64,000 nucleotides of DNA from Acidimicrobiaceae bacterium (GTDB lineage Bacteria > Actinomycetota > Acidimicrobiia > Acidimicrobiales > Ilumatobacteraceae). Location of the stretch: contig JACJWG010000001.1 of assembly GCA_020637235.1 (NCBI GenBank), positions 1-64,000 on the forward strand, read 5' to 3'. Under the pieces are notes generated by a model. The model saw only the letters and a list, made by a program, of their open reading frames with translations, made no database searches and was not told where the DNA came from. Positions 1-6,971 of the stretch are shown piece after piece. Position 1 is the stretch's first letter, and each line of letters starts with the position of its first letter. Made by a program: the position numbers and the translations under genes.

Positions 1-326
1 GCGAACCCACTCGAGAGCGGCTGGGTCGCCGTCACCGACAGGGCGAGGGCCACCGTGCCGTCGGGGATGTCGCATCGACCATCCGTCGGCACCAGTGCCC
101 GGCGATGGTCGGCGAGGCGGGTGCCGGCGTCGCGCGAGTCGAACAGACGGCACGGTGCGAGCGCCACGAACGCCGACGTACCGGTCGCCGTCGACGGCGA
201 GGTCGTGCCGGACGCCCGACTCGGCGCGGCGACGGCGGGTGTTGCCGTTGCCGTCGCGACGCCGGCCGGCACGGCGCACGACGCGGCGGCGACGAGGGCG
301 ATCAGGCCGCGACGCATCGGGCTCAT
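1..326 (-). CDS. Secreted protein with PxRxxDSR domain, partial
   Basis: This is the 5' part of a minus-strand gene that runs off the left edge; 108 codons are visible. The start is ATG at 326, which overlaps the TGA of the upstream MORN gene (ATGA), so the two are translationally coupled. The N-terminus MSPMRRGLIALVAAASCAV is a Sec-type signal peptide followed by a Ser/Thr/Pro/Ala-rich linker. At about residue 59 comes FVALAPCRLFDSRD and then a stretch ending VALALSVTATQPLSSGF. The same arrangement occurs in the protein at 5473-6513 (FHALTPGRVYDSRA, then VPAGATAIAANVTV). The function is unknown; it is probably cell-surface or secreted. Confidence 0.75.
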   Translation of the reverse strand, partial: MSPMRRGLIALVAAASCAVPAGVATATATPAVAAPSRASGTTSPSTATGTSAFVALAPCRLFDSRDAGTRLADHRRALVPTDGRCDIPDGTVALALSVTATQPLSSGF

Positions 327-754
327 CCGGTGCGGACGCCGTCGAGGTAGTGCAGCTCGTGGCGCACGGTGCCGTTCGCCCGCCACTTGCGCACCGCCGC
401 CTCGCCACGCGGTCCGTCGTGGCGTCGACCCTCTCGATACCGCTCCTCGTAATGGATCGCGCCACTGGCGAAGTAGCCGCGTACCGCCGGCGTGGAGGCG
501 TCGGGATCCTGGAGCACGCCGCCGTGGTAGTGCATCTCGTACTTCACCTGGCCGTCGGCGCGGTGCACGCGGTACGCCGGATAGCCCTTCGTGGGGTCGT
601 CGAGGTGGCCGCCCGAGTACCAGGCCACGTATCGCTGCAGGCTCGGGAAGGTGCGTCGCACGCGGCCCGTGAAATCGGCGGGGATCTGCGACTCGTCGTC
701 GACGTCGATGGTGGCGATCACCCGGAACGACATGGAGTTGGGCAACAGCTCCAT
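323..754 (-). CDS. MORN-repeat-like protein
   Basis: The 143-residue protein starts at ATG 754, chosen because GGGAG lies about 8 bases upstream; a second ATG at 733 has no such site. After a globular N-terminus (MELLPNSMSFRV...) there are repeated short blocks: RVHRADGQVKYEMHYHGGV, YFASGAIHYEERYREGR and KWRANGTVRHELHYLDG. This is the G-x-[VI]-x-x-E-x-x-Y pattern of YwqK/MORN_2 repeats. Such proteins often sit beside toxins or surface proteins, but no toxin is visible here. The gene is coupled to the secreted protein downstream through an ATGA overlap. The fold assignment is from repeat pattern; the role is unknown. Confidence 0.7.
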   Translation of the reverse strand: MELLPNSMSFRVIATIDVDDESQIPADFTGRVRRTFPSLQRYVAWYSGGHLDDPTKGYPAYRVHRADGQVKYEMHYHGGVLQDPDASTPAVRGYFASGAIHYEERYREGRRHDGPRGEAAVRKWRANGTVRHELHYLDGVRTG

Positions 755-902
755 CAGTGATCTCCCGTTCCCGAGGCGCGATCGACGAACACCACGCCCA
801 TTCATCGGCCCCTGAGCGGGTCGGCTTGAGCGCCCGGCCCGGTGCCAGCCTCTCAAGGCAGCCGTCGGCCCACCACCATGTGATGGCGAATGCCGTCCGG
901 CG

Positions 903-1376
903 TCAGGAGCGGATGTCGGGACTCGGGTCGAGTCCGGCGTCGAACTCGGCCTGCAGCGTGTCGCGCAGCCGGCCCGCGTCGCCGAAGCCCCGCACGTACC
1001 AGTCGCGGCGTTCGCCGCTCGGCCCGTATGCCTCCACCCGCCATGGCCGCCCGAACACGAAGCGCCCGATCGCACCGACGACGAAGGCCAGCACGAACCA
1101 GACGAGATCGATGCCGATCAGCAGGACCGGGCCACCGAAGGCGAACAGCAGCACGGCGACGACGATGCCGACCACGATCACGAGCGCCACCCAGCCGTCG
1201 AACACGTTCAGGCACCCACCGTCGTCGACGACGTCGTACCAACGACTGCCGTCGTCGCGAGCACGACGGGCCGCGCGCGTGCGTCGGTGCGCCTCGACCC
1301 TCGCGCGCACACCGCGACCTTCGGCCGCTGGGACCCAACGGCGTCGCACGCGCCAGCATGCGACGGGTTCGTTCAC
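903..1376 (-). CDS. Hypothetical membrane protein
   Basis: The 157-residue protein starts at GTG 1376, 16 bases after the stop of the sigma factor gene, so it may be read through from it. The first 50 residues are Arg-rich and hydrophilic. Two adjacent hydrophobic segments at about residues 62-104 (VALVIVVGIVVAVLLFAFGG and IDLVWFVLAFVVGAIGRFVF) form a membrane hairpin. The C-terminus (RPWRVEAYGPSGERRDWYVRGFGDAGRLRDTLQAEF) is soluble and looks like a small conserved domain. I do not recognise a characterised family. Confidence 0.6.
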   Translation of the reverse strand: MNEPVACWRVRRRWVPAAEGRGVRARVEAHRRTRAARRARDDGSRWYDVVDDGGCLNVFDGWVALVIVVGIVVAVLLFAFGGPVLLIGIDLVWFVLAFVVGAIGRFVFGRPWRVEAYGPSGERRDWYVRGFGDAGRLRDTLQAEFDAGLDPSPDIRS

Positions 1377-1392
1377 GCCACGCGGGCGGGGG

Positions 1393-2328
1393 TCAGACGG
1401 CGAGCAGGTCGCGAGCGCCGGTGTCGCTCGAGGGGTGACGCAGCTTGCTCATCGCACGGGCCTCGATCTGGCGGATGCGCTCGCGGGTGAGGTTGAAGTG
1501 CTCGCCGACCTCTTCGAGGGTGCGAGGTTCGCCGCGGTCGAGGCCGAAGCGCAGCTTCAGGATCTCGCGCTCGCGCTCGTCGAGCGGCGCCAGCAGCCGA
1601 GCGATCTCCTCGGGCAACAGCGCCGTCGCCGCCACCTCGAACGGGCTCTCGGCCGAGCGGTCCTCGACCACGTCGCCGAGCTCGGCGTCGCCGTCTTCGC
1701 GCAGTGGTTCGCTGAGCGACAGTGGCTCGGCAGCGAAGCGCAAGGCCTCGGTCACCTTGTCCTCGGGCATCTCGACTTCCTTCGAGAGCTCGGCGAGGGT
1801 GGCCGGACGTCCGTACTTGAGCTCGAGGCGGCTGCGCGCCTTCTGCAGCCGGGCGAGGGTGTCGCCGGCGTGGACCGGGAGGCGGATCGTGCGGCCGGTG
1901 TTGGCGATGCCGCGCGTGATCGCCTGACGGATCCACCAGGTGGCGTAGGTGGAGAACTTGAAGCCCTTGCGCCAGTCGAACTTCTCGACGGCGTGCATGA
2001 GGCCGAGGTTGCCCTCCTGGATCAGGTCGAGCAGCGGCAGGCCCGAGGCCTGGTACTTCTTCGCGATCGACACGACGAGGCGCAGGTTGGACTGCACGAA
2101 GGCGCGCTCGGCGTCTTCCCCTTCGCGGGCGAGGCGGCGCAGTTCGCGCTTCTTCGTCGGCGAGAGGTCCTTGCCGGCGTCGAGTTCGGCGAGCGCCTGC
2201 TTGCCGGCCTCGATCTGCTTGGCGAGGCGAACCTCGTCGTCCTTGGTGAGGAGCGTGTACTGTCCGATGTCGGACAGGTACAGCCGGACGAGATCCTCTT
2301 CGTCGCGTTCGACGCGATCTTTCGCCAC
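1393..2328 (-). CDS. RNA polymerase sigma factor, sigma-70 family (SigA/SigB type)
   Basis: The 311-residue sigma factor has regions 1.2 to 4.2 but no long acidic region 1.1. Region 2 has FVQSNLRLVVSIAKKYQASG, LLDLIQEGNLGLMHAVEKFD and FKFSTYATWWIRQAITR, the -10 recognition and core-binding helices. Region 3 has LSKEVEMPEDKV. Region 4.2 has LEEVGEHFNLTRERIRQIEA for -35 recognition. The GTG start at 2328 is preceded by GGAGG at good distance; upstream in-frame codons lack a binding site. The motifs are those of group 1/2 sigma factors. Its short length suggests a SigB/HrdB-like paralogue, but I cannot exclude that it is the main housekeeping factor. Confidence 0.9.
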   Translation of the reverse strand: MAKDRVERDEEDLVRLYLSDIGQYTLLTKDDEVRLAKQIEAGKQALAELDAGKDLSPTKKRELRRLAREGEDAERAFVQSNLRLVVSIAKKYQASGLPLLDLIQEGNLGLMHAVEKFDWRKGFKFSTYATWWIRQAITRGIANTGRTIRLPVHAGDTLARLQKARSRLELKYGRPATLAELSKEVEMPEDKVTEALRFAAEPLSLSEPLREDGDAELGDVVEDRSAESPFEVAATALLPEEIARLLAPLDEREREILKLRFGLDRGEPRTLEEVGEHFNLTRERIRQIEARAMSKLRHPSSDTGARDLLAV

Positions 2329-2367
2329 AGAAGTCCTCCGGTGCTCGGTCGGCCGTGGAAGAGTTGA

Positions 2368-2373
2368 ACGATA
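2368..2373 (-). promoter_or_regulatory. Putative -10 box of the sigma factor gene
   Basis: TATCGT reads on the minus strand from 2373 to 2368, about 40 bases before the GTG start. Together with the GGAGG site this predicts a normal leadered mRNA, unlike many other genes in the window. I see no convincing -35 box. Confidence 0.35.
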
Positions 2374-2482
2374 CCGACGGCCATCACTCCACCACACCCG
2401 TCAAGGCCAAACGGCCCATCCATCGGCAATCGTGATTCGCGTGCGGCGCCGTATCGGTGAACGGCATCGACGCGGGTCGAAC

Positions 2483-2488
2483 TACGCT
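2483..2488 (+). promoter_or_regulatory. Leaderless -10 box (TACGCT) for the ABM gene
   Basis: TACGCT is followed by six bases and then GTG at 2495. No ribosome-binding site is present, so transcription probably starts at or next to the start codon. Confidence 0.45.
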
Positions 2489-2494
2489 CGCCGC

Positions 2495-2887
2495 GTGGTC
2501 GACGGGGACGAAGCCGGAAGGGACCAGGCCGAGCGAGACCAGGCCGAGCGAGACCAGGCCGAGCGAGACCAGGCCGAGTCGGAGGTCGAGCTGGCGATCG
2601 TGACGATGCGGTTCGACGCCGCCGATCCGGCCGCGTTGGCCGGCGTGCTGTCGAAGTACGTCGTGCTCACCCGGATGGAACCCGGCTGCCGCAACGTCGA
2701 CCTCTGTGCGTCGGTCACCCGTCCCGATCGGTATCTCGTCATCCAGAAGTGGGCGTCGCCGAACGCCCAACGCGCCCACTTCGACAGCGAGCTCATGGTG
2801 GAGATGGCCAACTCGTGCACCGGGCTGTTGCTCGCACCACCCGACATCGACCTGTGGGACGGCCCCAGCGCGCACGACCTCGCCTGA
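2495..2887 (+). CDS. Antibiotic biosynthesis monooxygenase (ABM) fold protein
   Basis: The 130-residue protein is read from GTG 2495 with a TACGCT -10 box six bases upstream. Residues 10-27 are a charged tail made of four near-perfect ERDQA pentapeptides, encoded by a 15-bp tandem repeat. The rest is a single ABM dimeric alpha/beta-barrel domain: ELAIVTMRFDAADPAALAGV, LTRMEPGCRNVDLCASVTRP, YLVIQKWASPNAQRAHFDSE. ABM domains include small monooxygenases and heme-degrading enzymes; active-site residues are not diagnostic here, so substrate is unknown. An alternative start after the repeat (GTG or ATG in IVTMRF) would remove the tail. Confidence 0.65.
   Translation: MVDGDEAGRDQAERDQAERDQAERDQAESEVELAIVTMRFDAADPAALAGVLSKYVVLTRMEPGCRNVDLCASVTRPDRYLVIQKWASPNAQRAHFDSELMVEMANSCTGLLLAPPDIDLWDGPSAHDLA
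2522..2578 (+). repeat. 15-bp tandem repeat (about 3.8 copies)
   Basis: The unit gaccaggccgagcga occurs three times without change at 2522, 2537 and 2552, followed by a partial copy to 2578. It encodes ERDQA pentapeptides at the N-terminus of the ABM protein. Such identical units suggest recent slippage expansion. Confidence 0.9.
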
Positions 2888-2891
2888 GCGG

Positions 2892-2897
2892 TAGCCT
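2892..2897 (+). promoter_or_regulatory. Putative -10 box (TAGCCT) for the BI-1 gene
   Basis: TAGCCT lies just after the ABM stop codon and about 50 bases before ATG 2947. The leader contains a GAGGAG ribosome-binding site, so this unit looks leadered although it uses the same hexamer as leaderless units elsewhere in the window. Confidence 0.4.
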
Positions 2898-2946
2898 TTC
2901 CCGCACGAGAGCAGGCGCTTCGCCCGACGACCCCGAGGAGCGAGTG

Positions 2947-3756
2947 ATGTCGAACCCGTACCTGAACGACCGAGCCATGGCCAGCGCGGCGAAAGCTGGC
3001 TGGGCTGCGCCCGACCCGGGCACCATGGCCGGCCGCAACACGCCGCTCACCGACGGCCCCGTGTCGTCGTGGCGTCCGCGTGTGATGACCGTGCAGGGCA
3101 CGGCCACCGCCACCGGCGTCCTGCTCGTGCTGCTCCTCGCGTCGGCCACCGTCGGCTGGATGGCTGCGCCCACCTACGACACCGGCGAGACCGGGTTCCC
3201 GGCGCTCGCGATCGGTGGCGTGATCGTCGGTCTGATCTGCGCGATCGTCGTGCACTTCAAGCCGATGTGGGCCCGTGTGCTCGGTCCGGTGTACGCCGTG
3301 GCCGAGGGCTTCTTCCTGGGTGTGATCTCGAAGGCGTACGAGAGCTACCAGGACGGCGTGGTGGTGCAGGCCATCGGTGCCACGGTCGGCGTGTTCGCGG
3401 TGATGCTGTTCATGTACCGCACCCAGATCATCAAGGTCACCGACCGGTTCAAGCGCATCGTCATCGGTGCCACGCTGGGGTTGATGGCGTTCTACCTCGT
3501 GTCGTTCGTGATCAACATCTTCGGTGGCGACGTCAGCTTCTTCCGCTCCACCAGCTGGCTCGGCATCGGCTTCAGCCTCTTCGCCGCCGGGCTCGCGGCG
3601 CTGAACCTGGCGCTCGACTTCGACTTCATCGAGAAGGGCTCGAAGGCCGGGATGCCGAAGGCGATGGAGTGGTTCGCCGCCTTCGGTCTGCTGATCACCC
3701 TGGTGTGGCTGTACCTCGAGCTGCTGCGCCTGCTGTCGAAGCTCAACCAGCGATAG
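2947..3756 (+). CDS. Bax inhibitor-1/YccA family membrane protein
   Basis: The 269-residue protein starts at ATG 2947 after a GAGGAG site. A 45-residue polar N-terminus (MSNPYLNDRAMASAAKAGWA) precedes seven hydrophobic segments. Diagnostic parts are GPVYAVAEGFFLGVISKAYE, FMYRTQIIKVTDRFKRIVIG and LNLALDFDFIEKGSKAGMPK followed by EWFAAFGLLITLVWLYLELLRLL, which match the actinobacterial YccA/BI-1 family, including the conserved Asp pair in the last loop. BI-1 proteins form pH-sensitive Ca2+ leak channels in characterised members; the role in actinobacteria is not settled. Confidence 0.85.
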   Translation: MSNPYLNDRAMASAAKAGWAAPDPGTMAGRNTPLTDGPVSSWRPRVMTVQGTATATGVLLVLLLASATVGWMAAPTYDTGETGFPALAIGGVIVGLICAIVVHFKPMWARVLGPVYAVAEGFFLGVISKAYESYQDGVVVQAIGATVGVFAVMLFMYRTQIIKVTDRFKRIVIGATLGLMAFYLVSFVINIFGGDVSFFRSTSWLGIGFSLFAAGLAALNLALDFDFIEKGSKAGMPKAMEWFAAFGLLITLVWLYLELLRLLSKLNQR

Positions 3757-3766
3757 GACGCTGCAC

Positions 3767-3801
3767 ACGCCGGCCGGTCCGCGGTGCGGGCCGGCCGGCG
3801 T
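3767..3801. terminator. Bidirectional hairpin terminator
   Basis: Perfect 11-base arms acgccggccgg (3767-3777) and ccggccggcgt (3791-3801) continue inward, through a T/G wobble, into a ccgc/gcgg stem with a three-base loop. The hairpin lies between the convergent BI-1 (plus) and epoxide hydrolase (minus) genes. There is no U-tract, as is common in high-GC actinobacteria. Confidence 0.65.
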
Positions 3802-3810
3802 CGCGTTCGA

Positions 3811-4806
3811 TCAGAGCGACGAGAGGAAGCCGAGCAGCGCGGCGTTGAACGCGTTCGGCGACTCCTGCTGGACCCAGTGGCCGGCGCCCGGGATGATCGT
3901 GTGGCCGCGGAAGTCGGGCAGCATCGTCTGCATCCGCTCGATGCCGGTCGGATCCATGAGGTTCACGCCGTCGAGTTCGCCGGTGATGAAGTACGACGGC
4001 ATCGACAGCCGCTCGGGCCCGATGTCCTTCACCACCTCGTAGTTCGCGTCGAGGTTGCGGTAGTAGCTGACGGGGCCGAAGTAGCCGGAGTGCGCGAACT
4101 CGTCGGCGTAGTACTGCAGGTCGGCGTCGTCGAGCCAGCCGCCCTCGGGCCCGGCGAACGGCCGGGCGGGCGGCGTGGCGCTCATCACGTCGAGGAAGCC
4201 GGTGCCCTCCATCGGCGGCAGTTCGGTCGGCATCTCCCGACCCACCATCGCTGCGCCGGATGCGTTGTAGAGCACGCCGGCCATCGTGCGATGCGGATCG
4301 GCGCCGAGCTCGCGTTCGGCCGGGCCCACCTGCTGGAAGTAGAGGATGTAGAAGAAGCGGTCGGTGTAGACCATCTTCATCATCTCGGTCGGCGGTCCGG
4401 GCCAGCTGACGAACGGCACGCTGACGCCCACCACCGAACGCACCCGGTCGGGGTGCAGGCGTGCGGTCTCCCACACGATCAGCGATCCCCAGTCGTGTCC
4501 GACGAACACCGCCTGGTCCTTGCCCGCCCGATCGATCAGCGCGATCAGATCGCCGGTGAGCTCGCGTACGCCGTACGCCGACACCTCCGTCGGGGCCGAC
4601 GAGTGCCCGTAGCCGCGCTGGTCGGGGGCGATCACGTGATACCCGGCTGCGGCGAGCGCGGGCATCTGGTGACGCCACGAGTGGGCGAGCTCGGGGAACC
4701 CGTGGCTCAGCACCACCGTCGGGTTCGACGGATCGCCCGCCTCGTGCACCCGCAGGGTCACGCCCCGACCGGCCAGTTCGACGTCGCTCACCCGGATCTC
4801 GCTCAT
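3811..4806 (-). CDS. Epoxide hydrolase-like alpha/beta hydrolase
   Basis: The 331-residue enzyme has the epoxide-hydrolase pattern of the alpha/beta fold: HGFP (about residues 35-38) for the oxyanion hole, PDQRGYGHS, the nucleophile Asp105 in VGHDWGS, and the general-base His near residue 310 in GAGHWVQQESP. The acid residue is probably in GELDGVNLMDP. The cap region contains several Tyr residues (FFYILYFQQVG, YYADEF, VSYYRN) that could supply the ring-opening tyrosines. ATG 4806 overlaps the stop of the upstream membrane-protein gene (ATGA), so translation is probably coupled. The natural substrate cannot be told from sequence. Confidence 0.85.
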   Translation of the reverse strand: MSEIRVSDVELAGRGVTLRVHEAGDPSNPTVVLSHGFPELAHSWRHQMPALAAAGYHVIAPDQRGYGHSSAPTEVSAYGVRELTGDLIALIDRAGKDQAVFVGHDWGSLIVWETARLHPDRVRSVVGVSVPFVSWPGPPTEMMKMVYTDRFFYILYFQQVGPAERELGADPHRTMAGVLYNASGAAMVGREMPTELPPMEGTGFLDVMSATPPARPFAGPEGGWLDDADLQYYADEFAHSGYFGPVSYYRNLDANYEVVKDIGPERLSMPSYFITGELDGVNLMDPTGIERMQTMLPDFRGHTIIPGAGHWVQQESPNAFNAALLGFLSSL

Positions 4807-5267
4807 CCGCGCAGTCTCGCGTGTGCCCGGCCGGTGATCGTCACCGGCCGGGCATGGGGGAAGGTGGGGAGGGGGGGGAGGGTGGGGGAGGGTGGGCGGG
4901 CCAGGTCACGCTCTTCGCGCAGGGCCCGGAAGATCAACGCGTTGCCGGCGAGACCGATGATGCCGAACGGAAGCGACATGCCGGCGATGAGTGCACCGAC
5001 GATGCAGTGTCCTTGTGCGACGCGGCGCATGGCACGGCTGCCTGCCTTGACGCCGACGGCCTCGGCGAGACGGAGCAGTGCCTCGCCGGCGGTGATCAGT
5101 GCGAAGACGGTGGCACCCTCGTCGGCGAAGTACACGGCGAGCACGCCGATGATCGCGGCGAACAGGGTGAGGCCGACGACGGCGCCCTGGCGGTTGACGA
5201 TCTCGACGTCGCGCCGATCCTGGTCGTGGTGGGCGGGGGCGGTGATGGTGGCGGGTGAGGTGAGCAT
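4803..5267 (-). CDS. Hypothetical membrane protein
   Basis: The 154-residue protein starts at ATG 5267 after AAGGA. It has a short polar N-terminus (MLTSPATITAPAHHDQDRRD) and three hydrophobic stretches: GAVVGLTLFAAIIGVLAVYF, a weaker helix around ATVFALITAGEALLRLAEAV, and IVGALIAGMSLPFGIIGLAG. The C-terminal 25 residues are Pro-rich and are encoded by an extreme C-tract followed by a 13-bp inverted repeat, so the true end of the folded protein may be near residue 127. It overlaps the epoxide hydrolase by 4 bases. I do not recognise the family. Confidence 0.6.
   Translation of the reverse strand: MLTSPATITAPAHHDQDRRDVEIVNRQGAVVGLTLFAAIIGVLAVYFADEGATVFALITAGEALLRLAEAVGVKAGSRAMRRVAQGHCIVGALIAGMSLPFGIIGLAGNALIFRALREERDLARPPSPTLPPLPTFPHARPVTITGRAHARLRG
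4825..4853 (-). repeat. 13-bp inverted repeat with 3-base loop before the hydrolase start
   Basis: Arms gcccggccggtga (4825-4837) and tcaccggccgggc (4841-4853) are perfect complements. In the minus-strand mRNA the hairpin ends 18 bases before the hydrolase ATG at 4806, inside the end of the upstream coding sequence. It could act as an intra-operon attenuator or block the ribosome site unless the upstream gene is being translated. Confidence 0.75.
4856..4900 (+). repeat. G-rich tract, G-quadruplex candidate
   Basis: Eight G runs of 3 to 8 bases occur within 45 bases on the plus strand, separated by only 1 to 3 bases. This satisfies the usual G4 pattern several times over. The tract is the template strand of the 154-residue membrane-protein gene, next to the 13-bp inverted repeat. 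Confidence 0.8.
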
Positions 5268-5375
5268 TGTGGGTTCCTTTCGTGTGTCGGCCAGGTCGGC
5301 CGTGGACACCCCGATCGATGCACCCCCGTGCACGCGAGTTCCGCGCTGGTGGCAGATTTCTCTGCGAGACGCGAA

Positions 5376-5404
5376 CGGGCGCCGGTCCCGAAGACCGGCG
5401 CCCG
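5376..5404 (-). terminator. Hairpin terminator downstream of the Tat-exported repeat protein
   Basis: Perfect 12-base arms cgggcgccggtc (5376-5387) and gaccggcgcccg (5393-5404) surround a five-base loop. Flanking gcgaga and tctcgc extend the pairing after a small bulge. It lies 69 bases past the stop of the minus-strand gene at 5473, where a factor-independent terminator is expected. Confidence 0.65.
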
Positions 5405-5472
5405 TCTCGCACCCATTGCCTGTGTTCAGTTCCGCGTCGCATCGACGCGGACGTGACCAGAATCAGTGGGGC

Positions 5473-6513
5473 TCAGAGGTAGTAACCGCTGACGTCGATG
5501 ATGAACTCGGTCGACCCACCGCCGCCGCAGGCGACGGTGAGCTCTCGGTTGGCGTTCAACGTGAGCGTCACGCCGTTCGCGAGCAGTTGGCCAGCTGCCG
5601 ACCAGTTGATCGTCGACGAATCGGTCGACGTGTTGCCACCGGGGTTCACGCTGAGGAACCCCGATCCGCTCTGGGTCTGCACGGTGACGTTGGCGGCGAT
5701 CGCCGTCGCGCCCGCAGGAACGAAGTCGGCGAGGTCGACGGTGCCATCGGCCTTGCGCCGGTCCTTCACCGAGATGGTGCGGTTCTGGCCGCCGCTCAAC
5801 GCTCCCTGCGACGGCTGCGTTGCGCGAGAGTCGTAGACGCGGCCGGGTGTCAACGCGTGGAACGCCCCGGCGGTGCCGGGCCCGGCGACCTTGCGCCACG
5901 TGCCGGGGTTGCCGCTCGCGACGCAGACCCACATGTTGCCGGCGCTGTCCTTCGCGATCGTGCCGACGGTGCTCGCCGCGGCGGGCGGGTTCGCGACGCC
6001 ATTGGCGGAGAGCAGCACACGGCCGCTGCCCGACGCCTGCACGTCGAAGGTGCTGCCCGAGCCCACCACGCCGACACCGCGATTGGACGTGCCGAACACG
6101 CCGTTGCCGCTCGTCGACGCGCTGTTGTGCTCGCCGTACACACCGACCCCGCTGCTGCCGCTGCTCCGGCCGTACACACCGCGCCCGCTGGAGCCGGACG
6201 CGCTGCCGAGCACGCCGACGCCGCTCGATGCGTTGGAGGTGCCGTAGATCGAGGCGGTGCGGCTGCCCGCTCCGGCCGTCGTCCCGTTGGTCACCTGGAA
6301 CGTCGAGCCGCCGGTGATGCTGGTGGTCGCAGTCGCACTGTTGGCCGTGCCCACCGTCATCGTGTCGCCATTGGCGGCGCCGGCCTGGCGCGACATGGCG
6401 AGGCCAGCCGCCGTGGTGACGGCCGCAGCGATCGCTGCCTTGCCGAACAGCGCCCGGCGGCTCGATGCACCGTCGTCGGGAGCGTCGGTGCTCGACTCGA
6501 TGATGTCCGTCAT
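5473..6513 (-). CDS. Tat-exported GVxG-repeat surface protein with PxRxxDSR domain
   Basis: The 346-residue protein starts at ATG 6513 after GGGAGGA. The N-terminus SSRRALFGKAAIAAAVTTAA has twin arginines and a hydrophobic stretch, a likely Tat signal, ending near AGA at residue 46. Residues 85-155 hold short Gly/Ser-rich repeats: GVGVLGSASGSSG, GRGVYGRSSGSSG, GVGVYGEHNSAS, GNGVFGTSN and GVGVVGSGS, which look like a repetitive beta structure. The C-terminal half begins FHALTPGRVYDSRA and shares its layout with the partial protein at 1-326. It ends STEFIIDVSGYYL. Probably a surface or secreted structural protein; function unknown. Confidence 0.75.
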   Translation of the reverse strand: MTDIIESSTDAPDDGASSRRALFGKAAIAAAVTTAAGLAMSRQAGAANGDTMTVGTANSATATTSITGGSTFQVTNGTTAGAGSRTASIYGTSNASSGVGVLGSASGSSGRGVYGRSSGSSGVGVYGEHNSASTSGNGVFGTSNRGVGVVGSGSTFDVQASGSGRVLLSANGVANPPAAASTVGTIAKDSAGNMWVCVASGNPGTWRKVAGPGTAGAFHALTPGRVYDSRATQPSQGALSGGQNRTISVKDRRKADGTVDLADFVPAGATAIAANVTVQTQSGSGFLSVNPGGNTSTDSSTINWSAAGQLLANGVTLTLNANRELTVACGGGGSTEFIIDVSGYYL

Positions 6514-6560
6514 GGGTCCTCCCAATCGGCCCGTCGTGGGCCACGTGATAGGAAGCCGTC

Positions 6561-6971
6561 GTGGCTTCGGAACTCAGTCTGATCGGTGTGGAGCTGCTCG
6601 TCGCGGATCTCGATCGCGCGCTCGAGCTGTTCCGCGACGTGCTCCGGTTCGAGGTGCTCCACGAAGGACCAGCGCCGCACGTCGCAGGTCGGATGGCCGC
6701 GGTCGACGCAGGGTCGGTGGTGCTCACCCTGCTCGAACCGGCGGCGTCCGGTGACGGCGCCGTGCTGTCGGAGCGGACGCCCCGACTCGCGCAGTTGATC
6801 GTGGGCACCGCGTCCGCCGAGGACACGAGCGACGTGTTCGACCGCGTCGTCAGCGCCGGACTCGCGACCGAATCGGACGGCAGGTCGCGCTTCCACGTGC
6901 CGCCCGAGGCGGCCGAGGGAGCGCTGGGGATGCCGGTCGCGCTGGTCGTCACCGAGGTCGTCGAGCCGTGA
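6561..6971 (+). CDS. Glyoxalase/VOC superfamily protein
   Basis: The 136-residue protein is a single VOC domain of two beta-alpha-beta-beta-beta modules: IGVELLVADLDRALELFRDV, FEVLHEGPAPHVAGRMAAVD, VVLTLLEPAASGDG in the first and LAQLIVGTASAEDTSDVFDR plus SRFHVPPEAAEGALGMPVAL in the second. Candidate metal ligands are the Glu of GVEL and His in FHVPP, but no enzyme activity can be assigned. The start is GTG 6561; TAGGAA a few bases upstream is a weak -10 candidate. The stop overlaps the GTG of the Fic gene, so the two are co-expressed. Confidence 0.75.
   Translation: MASELSLIGVELLVADLDRALELFRDVLRFEVLHEGPAPHVAGRMAAVDAGSVVLTLLEPAASGDGAVLSERTPRLAQLIVGTASAEDTSDVFDRVVSAGLATESDGRSRFHVPPEAAEGALGMPVALVVTEVVEP

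Noticed and set aside
5334..5472. Possible small gene in the gap downstream of the Tat-exported protein
   Set aside because: Contains only the 12-bp terminator hairpin; frames there are short and lack start signals.
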